The notes under the pieces are model-generated. The model saw only the letters and a list, made by a program, of their open reading frames with translations, did not search any database and was not told where the DNA came from. This document shows, one piece after another, positions 1 to 9,292 of a stretch of 42,066 bases of DNA. This DNA comes from Actinomycetes bacterium (GTDB taxonomy: Bacteria; Actinomycetota; Acidimicrobiia; Acidimicrobiales; Bog-793), in assembly GCA_021791795.1 (NCBI GenBank), contig JAJYVX010000001.1, forward strand, positions 30,360 to 72,425. The letters run 5' to 3'. Within the stretch, counting starts at the first letter, position 1. Every line of letters starts with the position of its first letter. Position numbers and translations under genes: made by a program.

Positions 1-699
1 TCCGCACGGGACTCCGAAACGAACACGTCCTTGCGGATGGGGATCCGCACCGGCTCCCGGCCGTGGTCGGTGCAGGCATCCCGGTAGATGCGCATGTCGC
101 GCCTGGCGGACTCCAAAGTGAGGTCGGCGTTCCCGTACCAGCAGTCGCCGAGGCGGGCGGCGCGCTGTCGCCTTGCGGACTCCGCCCCCGACCCACCACT
201 CCGTCCCTTGGGGTGGCAGCGGTACGACGCAAGCGGAGGAGAGGTTGTAGGTGTCGCTGGTCACGGTTTCGCCGGAGAGGAGCGATCGCACGAGCCGTAT
301 GCCATCTTCGAGGCGCGTGCCGCGGTCATCGAGGCGGACTCCCATCGCCCGGAACTGGCCCTCCTCGCCGCCCGCCCCGACCTGGACGATGAACGGCCCC
401 GCGGCCATCGTCGCCAGCGTGCCGACCTGTTCTGCCATGAGGACGGGGTGCCACAGCGGCAGGAGGAAGAGGCAACCTGCCTGACGCTCCCGCCATTCGG
501 CCAGGATGCGGCCGAGCATCGGCACGTTCTGGACGTATCTGACCGGTCCTGTCGCGTGGTGGTCTCCGAGCGTCAACGAGTCGAGCCCTGCTCGGGCGGC
601 CGCCCGCGCCTGCTCGAGGACGAAGCGCGGACCGTCGCGCTCGGCCTCGGGTCCGTTGCCGACGACGTTGCTCCCGATCGATATCCCGACGCGCATCAT
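1..699 (-). pseudogene. LLM-class (F420-dependent type) oxidoreductase, partial at window edge, with an apparent frameshift near 165
   Basis: Minus-strand translation from ATG at 699 reads MMRVGISIGSNVVGNDPEAERDG...LDSLTLGDHHATGPVRYVQNVPMLGRILAEW...GTEWWVGGGVRKA; the continuation RAARLGDCWYGNADLTLESARRDMRIYRDACTDHGREPVRIPIRKDVFVSESRA is in another frame. Confidence 0.7.
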
Positions 700-794
700 G
701 GCTGTAGGTGTAGCCGGTCAAGGCACTGAGGCGGTCGGCGGAGCCGCCGCAGCCGGTGCAGACTGGTCTGGCCGAGTCGAGAGGAGACCTCGTG

Positions 795-1289
795 ATGGCG
801 CTTGACCTTGCCGGCCTCGCCGAGCGCCGAGAGGAGATCCGGGCGCGCCACCTCCGCCCGGCGGGAGAGCGCCCTTCATCCTCGGCACGGGGGGTGCACC
901 ACACGGCGCTCGTGAGCAGCGACGTGGAGCGGACCATCCGCTTCTACCAGGACATGCTCGAGTTCCCGCTGACCGAGCTGATCGAGAACCGGGATTACGC
1001 CGGCAGCTCCCACTTCTTCTTCGACTTGGGGAACGGCAACCTCCTCGCCTTCTTCGACTTCCCCGGCCTCGATCTCGGGCCGTACGCGGAGGTGCTCGGC
1101 GGCCTGCACCACGTGGCCATAAGCGTCGAGGCGGAGAAGTGGCAGCACCTTGTCGGAAAGCTCGAGGATGCCGGCGTCGAGCACGTCGTGCACAGCGAGG
1201 TCTCGGTCTACTTCAAGGATCCCGACGGGGCCCGCCTCGAGCTCATCTCCGATCCGCTTGGCGAGATGTACGGACTCGAGGTTCTCTAG
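795..1289 (+). CDS. VOC family (glyoxalase/bleomycin resistance/dioxygenase-like) protein
   Basis: ORF MALDLAGLAERREEIRARH...GVHHTALVSSDVERTIRFYQDMLEFPLTELIENRDYAGSSHFFFDLGNGNLLAFFDFP...HHVAISV...YFKDPDGARLELI; typical VOC motifs. Confidence 0.85.
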   Translation: MALDLAGLAERREEIRARHLRPAGERPSSSARGVHHTALVSSDVERTIRFYQDMLEFPLTELIENRDYAGSSHFFFDLGNGNLLAFFDFPGLDLGPYAEVLGGLHHVAISVEAEKWQHLVGKLEDAGVEHVVHSEVSVYFKDPDGARLELISDPLGEMYGLEVL

Positions 1290-1301
1290 CAGGCCCCCTC
1301 G

Positions 1302-1919
1302 TCACCTGATCTTGCGCAGAGCCGTACGCCTCTCGGACTCGACGGACGCGCGCACACAGCAGTCCCGCAGGTGGTCGTTCACGGCGCCGAGCGACTGCAT
1401 GGCGGCGTAGACGGTGGTCGGCCCGACGAAGGCGAAACCTCGCCTCCGCAGCTCCCTCGACAGCTCCTTCGACTCCGCGGTCGATCCGGCGAGCTCCTCG
1501 GTGGTGATCGGTGCCGGGTCCTTCTCGCGGGCGTGGCGGAAGAGGAGTGCTACGAGATGGATTCCCTCCTCGCCGAGGCGCAGGGTGGCTCTGGCATTCG
1601 CGATGGCGGCGAGGATCTTCGCCCTGTTGCGCACGATGCGAGCATCCCCGAGCAGGCGCTCGACGTCGTGCTCGTCGAAGGTGGCGACGGCAGCAGGATC
1701 GAAGCCGGCGAACGCCTTGCGGAAGCCGTCGCGCTTGCGCAGGATGGTGAGCCACGAGAGGCCGGCCTGGAAGCCCTCGAGGCAGAGCTTCTCGTACACG
1801 CGGTCGTCGTCTGTCGCCGGGCGGCCCCACTCGGTGTCGTGGTAGGCCACGTACTCGGGCGCTGAAAGGGCCCAGGGACAACGCGCCTTGCCGTCCTCGC
1901 CCGGGAGCACTCCGCCCAC
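1302..1919 (-). CDS. tag: DNA-3-methyladenine glycosylase I
   Basis: ARCPWALSAPEYVAYHDTEWGRPATDDDRVYEKLCLEGFQAGLSWLTILRKRDGFRKAFAGFDPAAVA...VGPTTVYAAMQSLGAVNDHLRDCC; hallmark Tag motifs. Confidence 0.95.
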   Translation of the reverse strand: MGGVLPGEDGKARCPWALSAPEYVAYHDTEWGRPATDDDRVYEKLCLEGFQAGLSWLTILRKRDGFRKAFAGFDPAAVATFDEHDVERLLGDARIVRNRAKILAAIANARATLRLGEEGIHLVALLFRHAREKDPAPITTEELAGSTAESKELSRELRRRGFAFVGPTTVYAAMQSLGAVNDHLRDCCVRASVESERRTALRKIR

Positions 1920-2105
1920 ACCGGCAAGCTAGTTCATCTGCCCGGGCCGCCCTCACCTGGTGCAGTACGACGAGTGGCTCCCGGTCCTGGCGTCTCGCGG
2001 GGTCCGCTCGGATCTGTTCGCCTGCGGCCTTTTCGCGCGAGAGCGGCCCAGGCGACCCTCACGGGTGACACAGCTGTTCTGTAGCCTGCCGCCGAGGTCG
2101 CAGAA

Positions 2106-5100
2106 GTGCTCACTGTCCATCGCTCAGAACGCGCAGACCGCCTTGTCGAGGCGTTGGGGGATCTTCTCCTTGACGCGCCCGGCGATCCCATGGCGCCCGA
2201 AGTGGTCGCGGTGCCGACCCGAGGCGTCGAGCGCTGGCTGACCCAGAGGCTCTCCCACCGCCTCGGCGCGGCCGGGGGCGAGGACGGGGTCTGCGCCAAC
2301 GTCGAGTTCCCCTTCCCGGGCACGCTCGTCGGTACCGCGACCTCATTGGCGTGCGGGATCGACCCGGACACCGATCCGTGGCCACCCAGCCGGTCCGTCT
2401 GGCCGCTCCTCGAGCTGGTCGACGAGCACATCTCCGATCCTTTCCTCGCGCCGCTCGCCGAGCATCTGCGGGCCGGCTCACCAGACCGGACCCGCCGTCC
2501 GGCTGAGCCCGGGGGGGCCGACGGCAGGGCGGGCGACGAGGGCGAGAGCCTCCGGCGCTTCGCGACGGTCCGGCACCTGGCAGACCTCTACGACCGGTAC
2601 GCGGTCCACCGTCCCCGCATGGTGCAGGCGTGGGCGATGGCGCCGGACGCCGATGCTCCCGGCGCCGGCCGTGCGCACGGAGGCCCGCACGGCGGTGCGA
2701 ACGTCGGTCCGCACGGCGACCCGCGGTCAGCGGCGCGTGACGGTTGGCAGCCCGAGCTCTGGCGCCGCCTCCGGTCTCGCATCGGGTTGCCGAGCCCGGC
2801 AGAGCGGCTCGACGTCGCCGGAGAGAGGCTCGTCGTCGAGCCCGAGCTTCTCGACCTGCCTCGCCGGATCTCGCTCTTCGGCCTCACCAGGCTGCCGGCG
2901 AGCCACCTGCTCGTGCTCGAGGCGATCGCCGCTCACCGCGACGTGCATCTCTTCCTGCTGCACCCCTCGGGGCGGCTGTGGGACGCGGTCGAGGAGTTCG
3001 CGGCCGAGACCTCGACGGCCGAGCTGTTCCGCCGGGCCGACGACCCGACGGTGTCCCTCGCCCGCAATGCCCTCCTCCGCTCCTGGGGCCGCGACGCCCG
3101 CGAGATGCAACTCGTGCTTCGCTCGCACGGGGTGACGGGCGGCGAGCACCGCCCTGTCCACGGCCCCGCCGCCGGCGCACACGGCCTCGCCGCCACCGCA
3201 CACGGCCTCGCCGCCGGTGAGCAGCCCGAACGCCCGAGGCTGCTGCGCCTCCTACAGGACGACATCCGGGCGGACCGAGAGCCACCGGGGCCACCCCGCC
3301 AGCACTTCGAGCCCGACGCGCGCCCCGTCCTCGACCGCGACGACGACACCATCCGCGTCCACTCCTGCCACGGTCGCCTCCGCCAGGTGGAGGTCATGCG
3401 GGACGCCGTGCTCCACCTTCTCGCAGACGATCCGACGCTCGAGGTGCGCGACGTCATCGTCATGTGCCCGGACATCGAATCCTTCGCCCCCCTCATCCAT
3501 GCCGTCTTCGGCAACCAGCCGCCGGGGAGCCCGACCGACGCGCCCGGCGTCGAAGTTCCCGAACCCGGCCCGCCGCAGCTGCGCGTGCGACTGGCCGACA
3601 GGTCGATCCGCCAGACCAATCCGATCCTCTCCGTGGCGGCGCGGCTGCTCGACCTTGCCGGTGGCCGCCTTACCGCCTCGGAGGTGCTCGACCTTGCCGG
3701 GTACGAGCCGGTCAGTCGCAAGTTCCGCTTCGACGAGGACGATCTCGGTCAGCTGGAGCGATGGGTCGGCGAGACAGGCGTCCGCTGGGGTCTCGACGCC
3801 GCGCACCGCGAGCCTTGGAAGCTCGAGCGAGTCGAGGCGAACACCTGGCAGTCCGGGCTCGACCGGCTCCTGCTCGGCGTGGCCATGGCGGAGGAGGAGC
3901 AACGGCTGTTCGCCGGCGTTCTCCCGCTCGACGACGTGTCGAGCGGCTCGGTCGACCTGGCGGGTCGTTTCGCCGAGATGGTCGAAAGGCTTGCCGCGGC
4001 GGTCGACCAGCTGCAGGGCCGGAAGACGGTCGCTTCGTTCACGAGCGTCCTGGCGGACGCGACCGAGTGGCTGGCAGTCGCCGCACCGAACGAGCAGTGG
4101 CAGCACGACCAGATGCGGCGGGTGCTGAGCGACGTGCTCGGCCCTGCCGACGCCGCGCCGCCGGCGTCCCTGCTCGACCTCGCCGAGGTTCGCTCCCTCC
4201 TTTCCGACCGGCTGCGGGGCCGGCCGACTAGAGCGAACTTCCGCACGGGCGACCTCACGATCTGCACCCTCGTCCCCATGCGTTCCGTACCGCACCGCGT
4301 GGTCGGGCTGCTCGGCCTCGACGACGGGGCGTTCCCCCGCCACGCGCCGCAGGACGGGGACGACCTTCTCTTGGCGGACCCCCTCGTCGGCGATCGGGAC
4401 GGCCGCTCCGAAGACCGTCAGCTGTTGCTCGACGCATTGCTCGCCGCCACCGAGCACCTCGTCGTGACGTTCGAGGGGCGCGACCCTCGCACCAACCAGC
4501 AGCGCTCGCCGTGCGTTCCCATCGCCGAGCTGCTCGACGTCGTCGACAGGACGGTCCGGTCGGGTGACGACGGTGGCGAGCCGGCAAGGCGGAGGATCGT
4601 CGTCGAGCACCCGCTCCAGTCCTTCGACCAGCGCAACTTCGTGCCGGGAGAGGTAGTGGGGGAAGGGCCTTTCAGCTTCGATCCCGTCGGCCTCGACGGC
4701 GCACGCAGCCTCGCGGAGCCGCCGGTCGGGCGCAGGCCGTTCCTTGCCGCGCCGCTCAGCCGTCCCGACATGCCGGTCGTCCAGCTCGACTCCCTCATCC
4801 GGTTCCTCGAAGCACCGGTACGGGCATTTTTGAGGGAGCGCCTCGGTTGGTACGGGAGCGGCGGCGCTGACGAGGTGAAAGACGCGCTGCCGGTCGAACT
4901 CGACGCCCTCGAGCTGTGGGCCGTAGGAGACCGGCTGCTCTCGGCCCGACTGGCCGGGGCGAGCATGGCCGATGCGATCGCGGCCGAGCGGGGTCGCGGC
5001 CTCCTTCCGCCGGGCGCGCTCGGTACCGCGGGACTGAGCGACGTGGAGGCCGCCGTCGAAGCCCTCGCCACAGCCGCGCGAGAAGCCCGGCGTGTCGGTG

Positions 5101-5819
5101 GGCCGGCCGCCGGGTCGGTCGGTGGGCCGGCCGCCGGGTCGGTCGATGGGCCGGCCGCCGGGTCGGTGGAGATCAACGTCCGCCTGCCCGGCGGTCGGGT
5201 GCTCATCGGGACCGTGCCGGACGTCTACGACGCCGAGGGCGAGGAGGGCCACGAGAGTCGTATCGTGCGCTGCCTCTACTCGAATCTCGGCCCGAAACAC
5301 CGCATAGCGGCCTGGGCCGACTTCCTCGCGCTGAGCGCACAGAGATCCGACAGCCGGGTCGTGGCGGCGACGATCGGTCGCAGCGTCGGCCACACGAAAG
5401 GGCATCCGCGGATCGCTCTCGTTCGTCTCGACGCCCTCGACGGCGATCCTTCCGAGCGGCGAGCGCGGGCCTGTGCGGCGCTCGATGTGCTCGTCGACCT
5501 CTACGGGCGCGGCCTGTCAGAGCCACTCCCCCTGTACACGAAGACGTCCGAGAGGTACGCCGACGCGGTGTTGCGCGACCTTGCCGACCCGATGGCCGAC
5601 TGCCGGAAGGTCTGGGACCAGAGGGACTTCGGCGAGGCGCTCGAGCGGGAGCACCTGCTCGTGCTCGGTCAGGACGTCCGTTTCGGGGACCTCATGGTCG
5701 CGCGACCGCGCGGGGGCGAAGACGGGCCTGGCTGGGGGAGCGAACCGTCCCGCTTCGGTCGCCTCGCCATGCGGCTCTGGGCGCCCGTGCTGCAACACGA
5801 GCGGGTGGAGTACCGCTGA
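2106..5819 (+). CDS. recC: Exodeoxyribonuclease V subunit gamma (RecC)
   Basis: 1237 aa ORF, GTG start; MLTVHRSERADRLVEALGDLL...VPTRGVERWLTQRLSHRLG...IRVHSCHGRLRQVEVMRDAVLHLL; overlaps recB by the TGATG junction. Confidence 0.93.
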   Translation: MLTVHRSERADRLVEALGDLLLDAPGDPMAPEVVAVPTRGVERWLTQRLSHRLGAAGGEDGVCANVEFPFPGTLVGTATSLACGIDPDTDPWPPSRSVWPLLELVDEHISDPFLAPLAEHLRAGSPDRTRRPAEPGGADGRAGDEGESLRRFATVRHLADLYDRYAVHRPRMVQAWAMAPDADAPGAGRAHGGPHGGANVGPHGDPRSAARDGWQPELWRRLRSRIGLPSPAERLDVAGERLVVEPELLDLPRRISLFGLTRLPASHLLVLEAIAAHRDVHLFLLHPSGRLWDAVEEFAAETSTAELFRRADDPTVSLARNALLRSWGRDAREMQLVLRSHGVTGGEHRPVHGPAAGAHGLAATAHGLAAGEQPERPRLLRLLQDDIRADREPPGPPRQHFEPDARPVLDRDDDTIRVHSCHGRLRQVEVMRDAVLHLLADDPTLEVRDVIVMCPDIESFAPLIHAVFGNQPPGSPTDAPGVEVPEPGPPQLRVRLADRSIRQTNPILSVAARLLDLAGGRLTASEVLDLAGYEPVSRKFRFDEDDLGQLERWVGETGVRWGLDAAHREPWKLERVEANTWQSGLDRLLLGVAMAEEEQRLFAGVLPLDDVSSGSVDLAGRFAEMVERLAAAVDQLQGRKTVASFTSVLADATEWLAVAAPNEQWQHDQMRRVLSDVLGPADAAPPASLLDLAEVRSLLSDRLRGRPTRANFRTGDLTICTLVPMRSVPHRVVGLLGLDDGAFPRHAPQDGDDLLLADPLVGDRDGRSEDRQLLLDALLAATEHLVVTFEGRDPRTNQQRSPCVPIAELLDVVDRTVRSGDDGGEPARRRIVVEHPLQSFDQRNFVPGEVVGEGPFSFDPVGLDGARSLAEPPVGRRPFLAAPLSRPDMPVVQLDSLIRFLEAPVRAFLRERLGWYGSGGADEVKDALPVELDALELWAVGDRLLSARLAGASMADAIAAERGRGLLPPGALGTAGLSDVEAAVEALATAAREARRVGGPAAGSVGGPAAGSVDGPAAGSVEINVRLPGGRVLIGTVPDVYDAEGEEGHESRIVRCLYSNLGPKHRIAAWADFLALSAQRSDSRVVAATIGRSVGHTKGHPRIALVRLDALDGDPSERRARACAALDVLVDLYGRGLSEPLPLYTKTSERYADAVLRDLADPMADCRKVWDQRDFGEALEREHLLVLGQDVRFGDLMVARPRGGEDGPGWGSEPSRFGRLAMRLWAPVLQHERVEYR
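3159..3217. repeat. 21-bp in-frame tandem repeat (about 3 copies) in recC
   Basis: acggccccgccgccggcgcac / acggcctcgccgccaccgcac / acggcctcgccgccgg; encodes HGPAAGAHGLAATAHGLAAG. Confidence 0.88.
5093..5168. repeat. 24-bp in-frame tandem repeat (3 copies) in recC
   Basis: gggccggccgccgggtcggtcggt repeated; encodes (V)GGPAAGSVGGPAAGSVDGPAAGSV. Confidence 0.93.
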
Positions 5820-8800
5820 TGGAGACCCCTGTCGAGGACCGGGACGCGCGAGCCCTTCAGCACTTCGACGTGTGCGGCCCGCTCCCGAGCCCGGGGGTCA
5901 CGGTGCTCGAGGCGAGCGCGGGCACTGGCAAGACGTTCACGATCGCCGCGCTCGTCACGCGGTTCGTCGCCGAGGGCGTCCCGGTCTCGGAGATACTGGC
6001 CGTGACGTTCACCCGGATGGCGACAGGTGAGCTCCGCGACCGGGTGAGGGCGCGCATTGTCTCGGCCGAAGACGGGCTCTCCCGCTACCTCGAGGCAGGC
6101 GAGACTCCGCGACCGGACGACGCCGTGCTCTGCTTGCTCGCACGGGGAACGAACGCGGAGGTCTCGGAGCGGCGGGATCGGCTGGCGACTGCTCTCACGA
6201 CCTTCGACGAGGCGACCATCACCACGACGCACGGTTTCTGCCAGCTCATGCTTGCCGGGCTCGGCGTGTCGGGCGACGTGGCGACAGGGGCCGCGCTGCT
6301 CGAAGAGCCCGAGGACCTCGTCGAGGAGACCGTCGACGACTTCTATGTGCGCTGGACGCTCGCCCGCGGTGCGCCGCCGCCGTTCAGCCGATCTCAGGCG
6401 CTCGAGGTGGCGCGGGAGGCGGTGGGCAACCCGGGCACGCCGCTGCAGCCCGAAGCGGGCTCGACGCCCGCGGGGCTGCGGCGGCGCCTTGCCGACAGTG
6501 TCCGGCGCGAGGTGGAGCAACGCCTACGGGAGGCCAACCTGCTCACCTTCGACGACCTGCTCGTCCGGCTGAAGGACACTCTGGTGGACCCACGCCGCGG
6601 AGCCGTCGCCCGTGCCAGGCTGCGTGCCCGCTACTCCGTCGTGCTCGTCGACGAGTTCCAGGACACGGACCCGGTGCAGTGGGACGTCGTCCGCAGCGCC
6701 TTCGGCACCGGCTCCACCAAGCTGGTGCTCATCGGGGACCCGAAGCAGGCCATCTACGCGTTCCGTGGCGCGGATGTCTATGCGTATCTCGACGCCGCCG
6801 ACGTCGCCTCGAGCCGCTACACGCTCTCCGTCAACTGGAGGAGCGACGCCGACCTGCTGGCGGCCTTCGACGCGCTGCTCGAGCCGGTTCAGCTGGGCCA
6901 CCCCGAGATCCTCTTCCGCTCAGTGAGCGCCGCGCCGGCGCATCAGCGCGCCGGCCTCCGCGGTGCACCCGTGCCGTCGCCGCTCCGGGCACGGGTCGTG
7001 TTCGCGAGAGAGCACGCGTTGCGGCTCACGAATCGCGGCGACGTCGAGAAGAAGGCGGCGCTCGACTTCGTGGTCGGCGACCTCGCTTCCGACATCGTCG
7101 GGCTGCTCGACGCCGGCGCGGAGCTCGTCGACTTCGCGGACGACGGCAGCGAGCGATGGCACAGGTCCATAGCCCCCGGAGACGTGGCGGTGCTCGTCGC
7201 CACGAACCGCCAGGCACGCGTCGTGCAGGACGCACTGCGGAGCCTCGGGGTGCCCGCTGTCGTGGCGGGGGTCGAGAGCGTCCTGTCGACCGAGGCGGCA
7301 CGGGACTGGCTCTGCCTACTCGAAGCACTCGAGCAACCGGCAAGCAGGTCCCGTGCCGTCGCGGTGGCGCTCACCCCGTTCTTCGGCATGCCGGCGGAAG
7401 ACGTCGCTTCCGCCGGTGAGGCCGAGTGGGAGGACGTCCACACTCGTCTCCACCGCTGGAGCGAGACTTTGCGCAGGCGAGGGGTCGCTTCTCTCTTCCG
7501 CTCCGTCCTCGCCAGCGAGGCCGCGCCGGCACGCATACTGCGGGAGAGGGACGGGGAGCGTCGCCTGACCGACCTCGGCCATATCGCCCAGCTTCTCCAC
7601 GCAGAGGCGTCTGAGGGCCAGCACGGCCCTCCGGCCTTGCGAGCCTGGTTGGCACGACGGATAGACGAGGCGGAGTCGGGCAAAGAAGGTGCGGAGGCGG
7701 AGGAGCGCAGCCGCTGGCTCGACTCGGACGCCGAAGCCGTGCAGGTGCTGACGGTCCACCGCTCGAAAGGCCTCGAGTTCCCCGTCGTGTACTGCCCCTT
7801 CTTGTGGGACGAGTGGAGCGCGCCGGGTGGGCGGCCCGTCGTCTACCACGACCCGCGAGACCGCGAGCGCAAGCTCGACGTCTCCGGGACGGATGGTGGC
7901 CGGGACTACGACGTGCATCTCCAGCTATCCCGTGCCGAGGAGAGAGGCGAGGCACTGCGCAAGCTCTACGTGGCCCTGACCCGAGCCCGCCACCAGGTGA
8001 TCTTCTGGTGGGTCCGGCCCCAGTCGGCGCAGAACTCCGCACTCGGCCGCCTGCTCATGGTCCGTGAGTCGGACGGGAGCGTCGCCACGAGCGCACCGCG
8101 AAAGCCGCGGGACGAAGAGATCTGGGGCCGCCTCGAGGAAGTAGCCGCCCGCGCCCCGGACCGGCTCGTGTCGGTGGAGCGGTCGAGCCGGCCAGAGCCT
8201 GCCATGAGGTGGTCGGGCCGCTCGGGCCGCTCGCTCGGGCCGCTCGAGGTGGCGCCGTTCGGCCGCTCGCTCGACCTCAAGTGGCGCCGGACCAGCTATT
8301 CGGGCATCACGGCGGCGGTGCACGGCGGTCCGGCAGTCGGGAGCGAGCCGGAGGAGAGGGGGACCGCCGACGAGCCGGACGTCGGAGGACTTCCTGAGCT
8401 GCTCGCAGGCACCGGAAGCAGCCCGGCGGCGAGCGAAGAACGCTTTCTTCGCAGTGTGCGCTCTCTCTGGGCGGAACTGCCCGGCGGCGTGGAGGTGGGG
8501 ACGTTCGTCCACCGGGTGCTCGAGGAGGTCGACTTCGCCGCCCCGGACCGCAAGGCCGAGATGGCGCGGGCGATCGGTCAGCAGCCGTCTTCTGTCACCG
8601 GCGGGCTCGGCTTGACCGACGCGCTCGTCGAGGCGCTCGACGCCGCCCTTTCGACGCCGCTCGGTCCCCTCACCGGAGGTATCAGCCTTTCGGACATAGG
8701 CCGAGGCGATCGGCTGGACGAGATGGGCTTCGAGCTCCCGGTGGCAGGTGGGGACCGCCCCTCGAACACCGACGCCGTCGCGACCGGCGACATCGCCCGG

Positions 8801-9292
8801 TTGTTCGAGCTCCACACGGGAAGGGACGGGCCGCTCGCTCACTACGCGGAGAGGCTGCGGGACCCGATGCTCGGCACGAGCCTCAGGGGATATTTGACGG
8901 GGAGCTTGGATCTCGTGTTTCGCCTCGGACGAGACGGGGCAGGAGCCGACCGCTACTTCGTAGCCGACTACAAGACCAACTGGATCGGCGCCGAGGGAGA
9001 GGAGCTGTCCGCCTGGCAGTACCGACCAGCGATGCTCGATGTCGAGATGCAGCGCATGCACTACCCGCTGCAGGCGCTCCTCTACGTCGTGGCGCTCCAT
9101 CGGTACCTGCGCTGGCGCGTGCAGGGCTACGAGCCGGAGAGACATCTCGGAGGGGTGCTCTACCTCTTCCTCCGCGGCATGGCCGGGCCGGCGACGCCCG
9201 TTCTGGGCGGCTGTCCCTGCGGGATCTTTTCCTGGAGACCGCCGGCTGCGCTCGTCACCGACCTCTCCGATCTGCTCGAGGCAGGCTCGTGA
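5819..9292 (+). CDS. recB: Exodeoxyribonuclease V subunit beta (RecB), UvrD-like helicase plus nuclease domain
   Basis: ATG overlapping recC stop; Walker A VLEASAGTGKTFTIAAL, VVLVDEFQDTDPVQWDVV, LIGDPKQAIYAFRGADVYAY, VHRSKGLEFPVVYCPFLW, C-terminal YFVADYKTNWIG nuclease motif. The listed ORF start at 4916 is an out-of-frame extension through recC. Confidence 0.95.
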   Translation: METPVEDRDARALQHFDVCGPLPSPGVTVLEASAGTGKTFTIAALVTRFVAEGVPVSEILAVTFTRMATGELRDRVRARIVSAEDGLSRYLEAGETPRPDDAVLCLLARGTNAEVSERRDRLATALTTFDEATITTTHGFCQLMLAGLGVSGDVATGAALLEEPEDLVEETVDDFYVRWTLARGAPPPFSRSQALEVAREAVGNPGTPLQPEAGSTPAGLRRRLADSVRREVEQRLREANLLTFDDLLVRLKDTLVDPRRGAVARARLRARYSVVLVDEFQDTDPVQWDVVRSAFGTGSTKLVLIGDPKQAIYAFRGADVYAYLDAADVASSRYTLSVNWRSDADLLAAFDALLEPVQLGHPEILFRSVSAAPAHQRAGLRGAPVPSPLRARVVFAREHALRLTNRGDVEKKAALDFVVGDLASDIVGLLDAGAELVDFADDGSERWHRSIAPGDVAVLVATNRQARVVQDALRSLGVPAVVAGVESVLSTEAARDWLCLLEALEQPASRSRAVAVALTPFFGMPAEDVASAGEAEWEDVHTRLHRWSETLRRRGVASLFRSVLASEAAPARILRERDGERRLTDLGHIAQLLHAEASEGQHGPPALRAWLARRIDEAESGKEGAEAEERSRWLDSDAEAVQVLTVHRSKGLEFPVVYCPFLWDEWSAPGGRPVVYHDPRDRERKLDVSGTDGGRDYDVHLQLSRAEERGEALRKLYVALTRARHQVIFWWVRPQSAQNSALGRLLMVRESDGSVATSAPRKPRDEEIWGRLEEVAARAPDRLVSVERSSRPEPAMRWSGRSGRSLGPLEVAPFGRSLDLKWRRTSYSGITAAVHGGPAVGSEPEERGTADEPDVGGLPELLAGTGSSPAASEERFLRSVRSLWAELPGGVEVGTFVHRVLEEVDFAAPDRKAEMARAIGQQPSSVTGGLGLTDALVEALDAALSTPLGPLTGGISLSDIGRGDRLDEMGFELPVAGGDRPSNTDAVATGDIARLFELHTGRDGPLAHYAERLRDPMLGTSLRGYLTGSLDLVFRLGRDGAGADRYFVADYKTNWIGAEGEELSAWQYRPAMLDVEMQRMHYPLQALLYVVALHRYLRWRVQGYEPERHLGGVLYLFLRGMAGPATPVLGGCPCGIFSWRPPAALVTDLSDLLEAGS

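Noticed and set aside
3252-5405. 717-aa minus-strand ORF antisense to recC
   Set aside because: Shadow ORF caused by high-GC codon bias; no recognisable domain, while the sense strand encodes clear RecC.
4916-5818. N-terminal extension of the recB ORF in the track
   Set aside because: Arg/Gly-rich out-of-frame translation of recC; the ATG at 5819 with translational coupling is the likely start.
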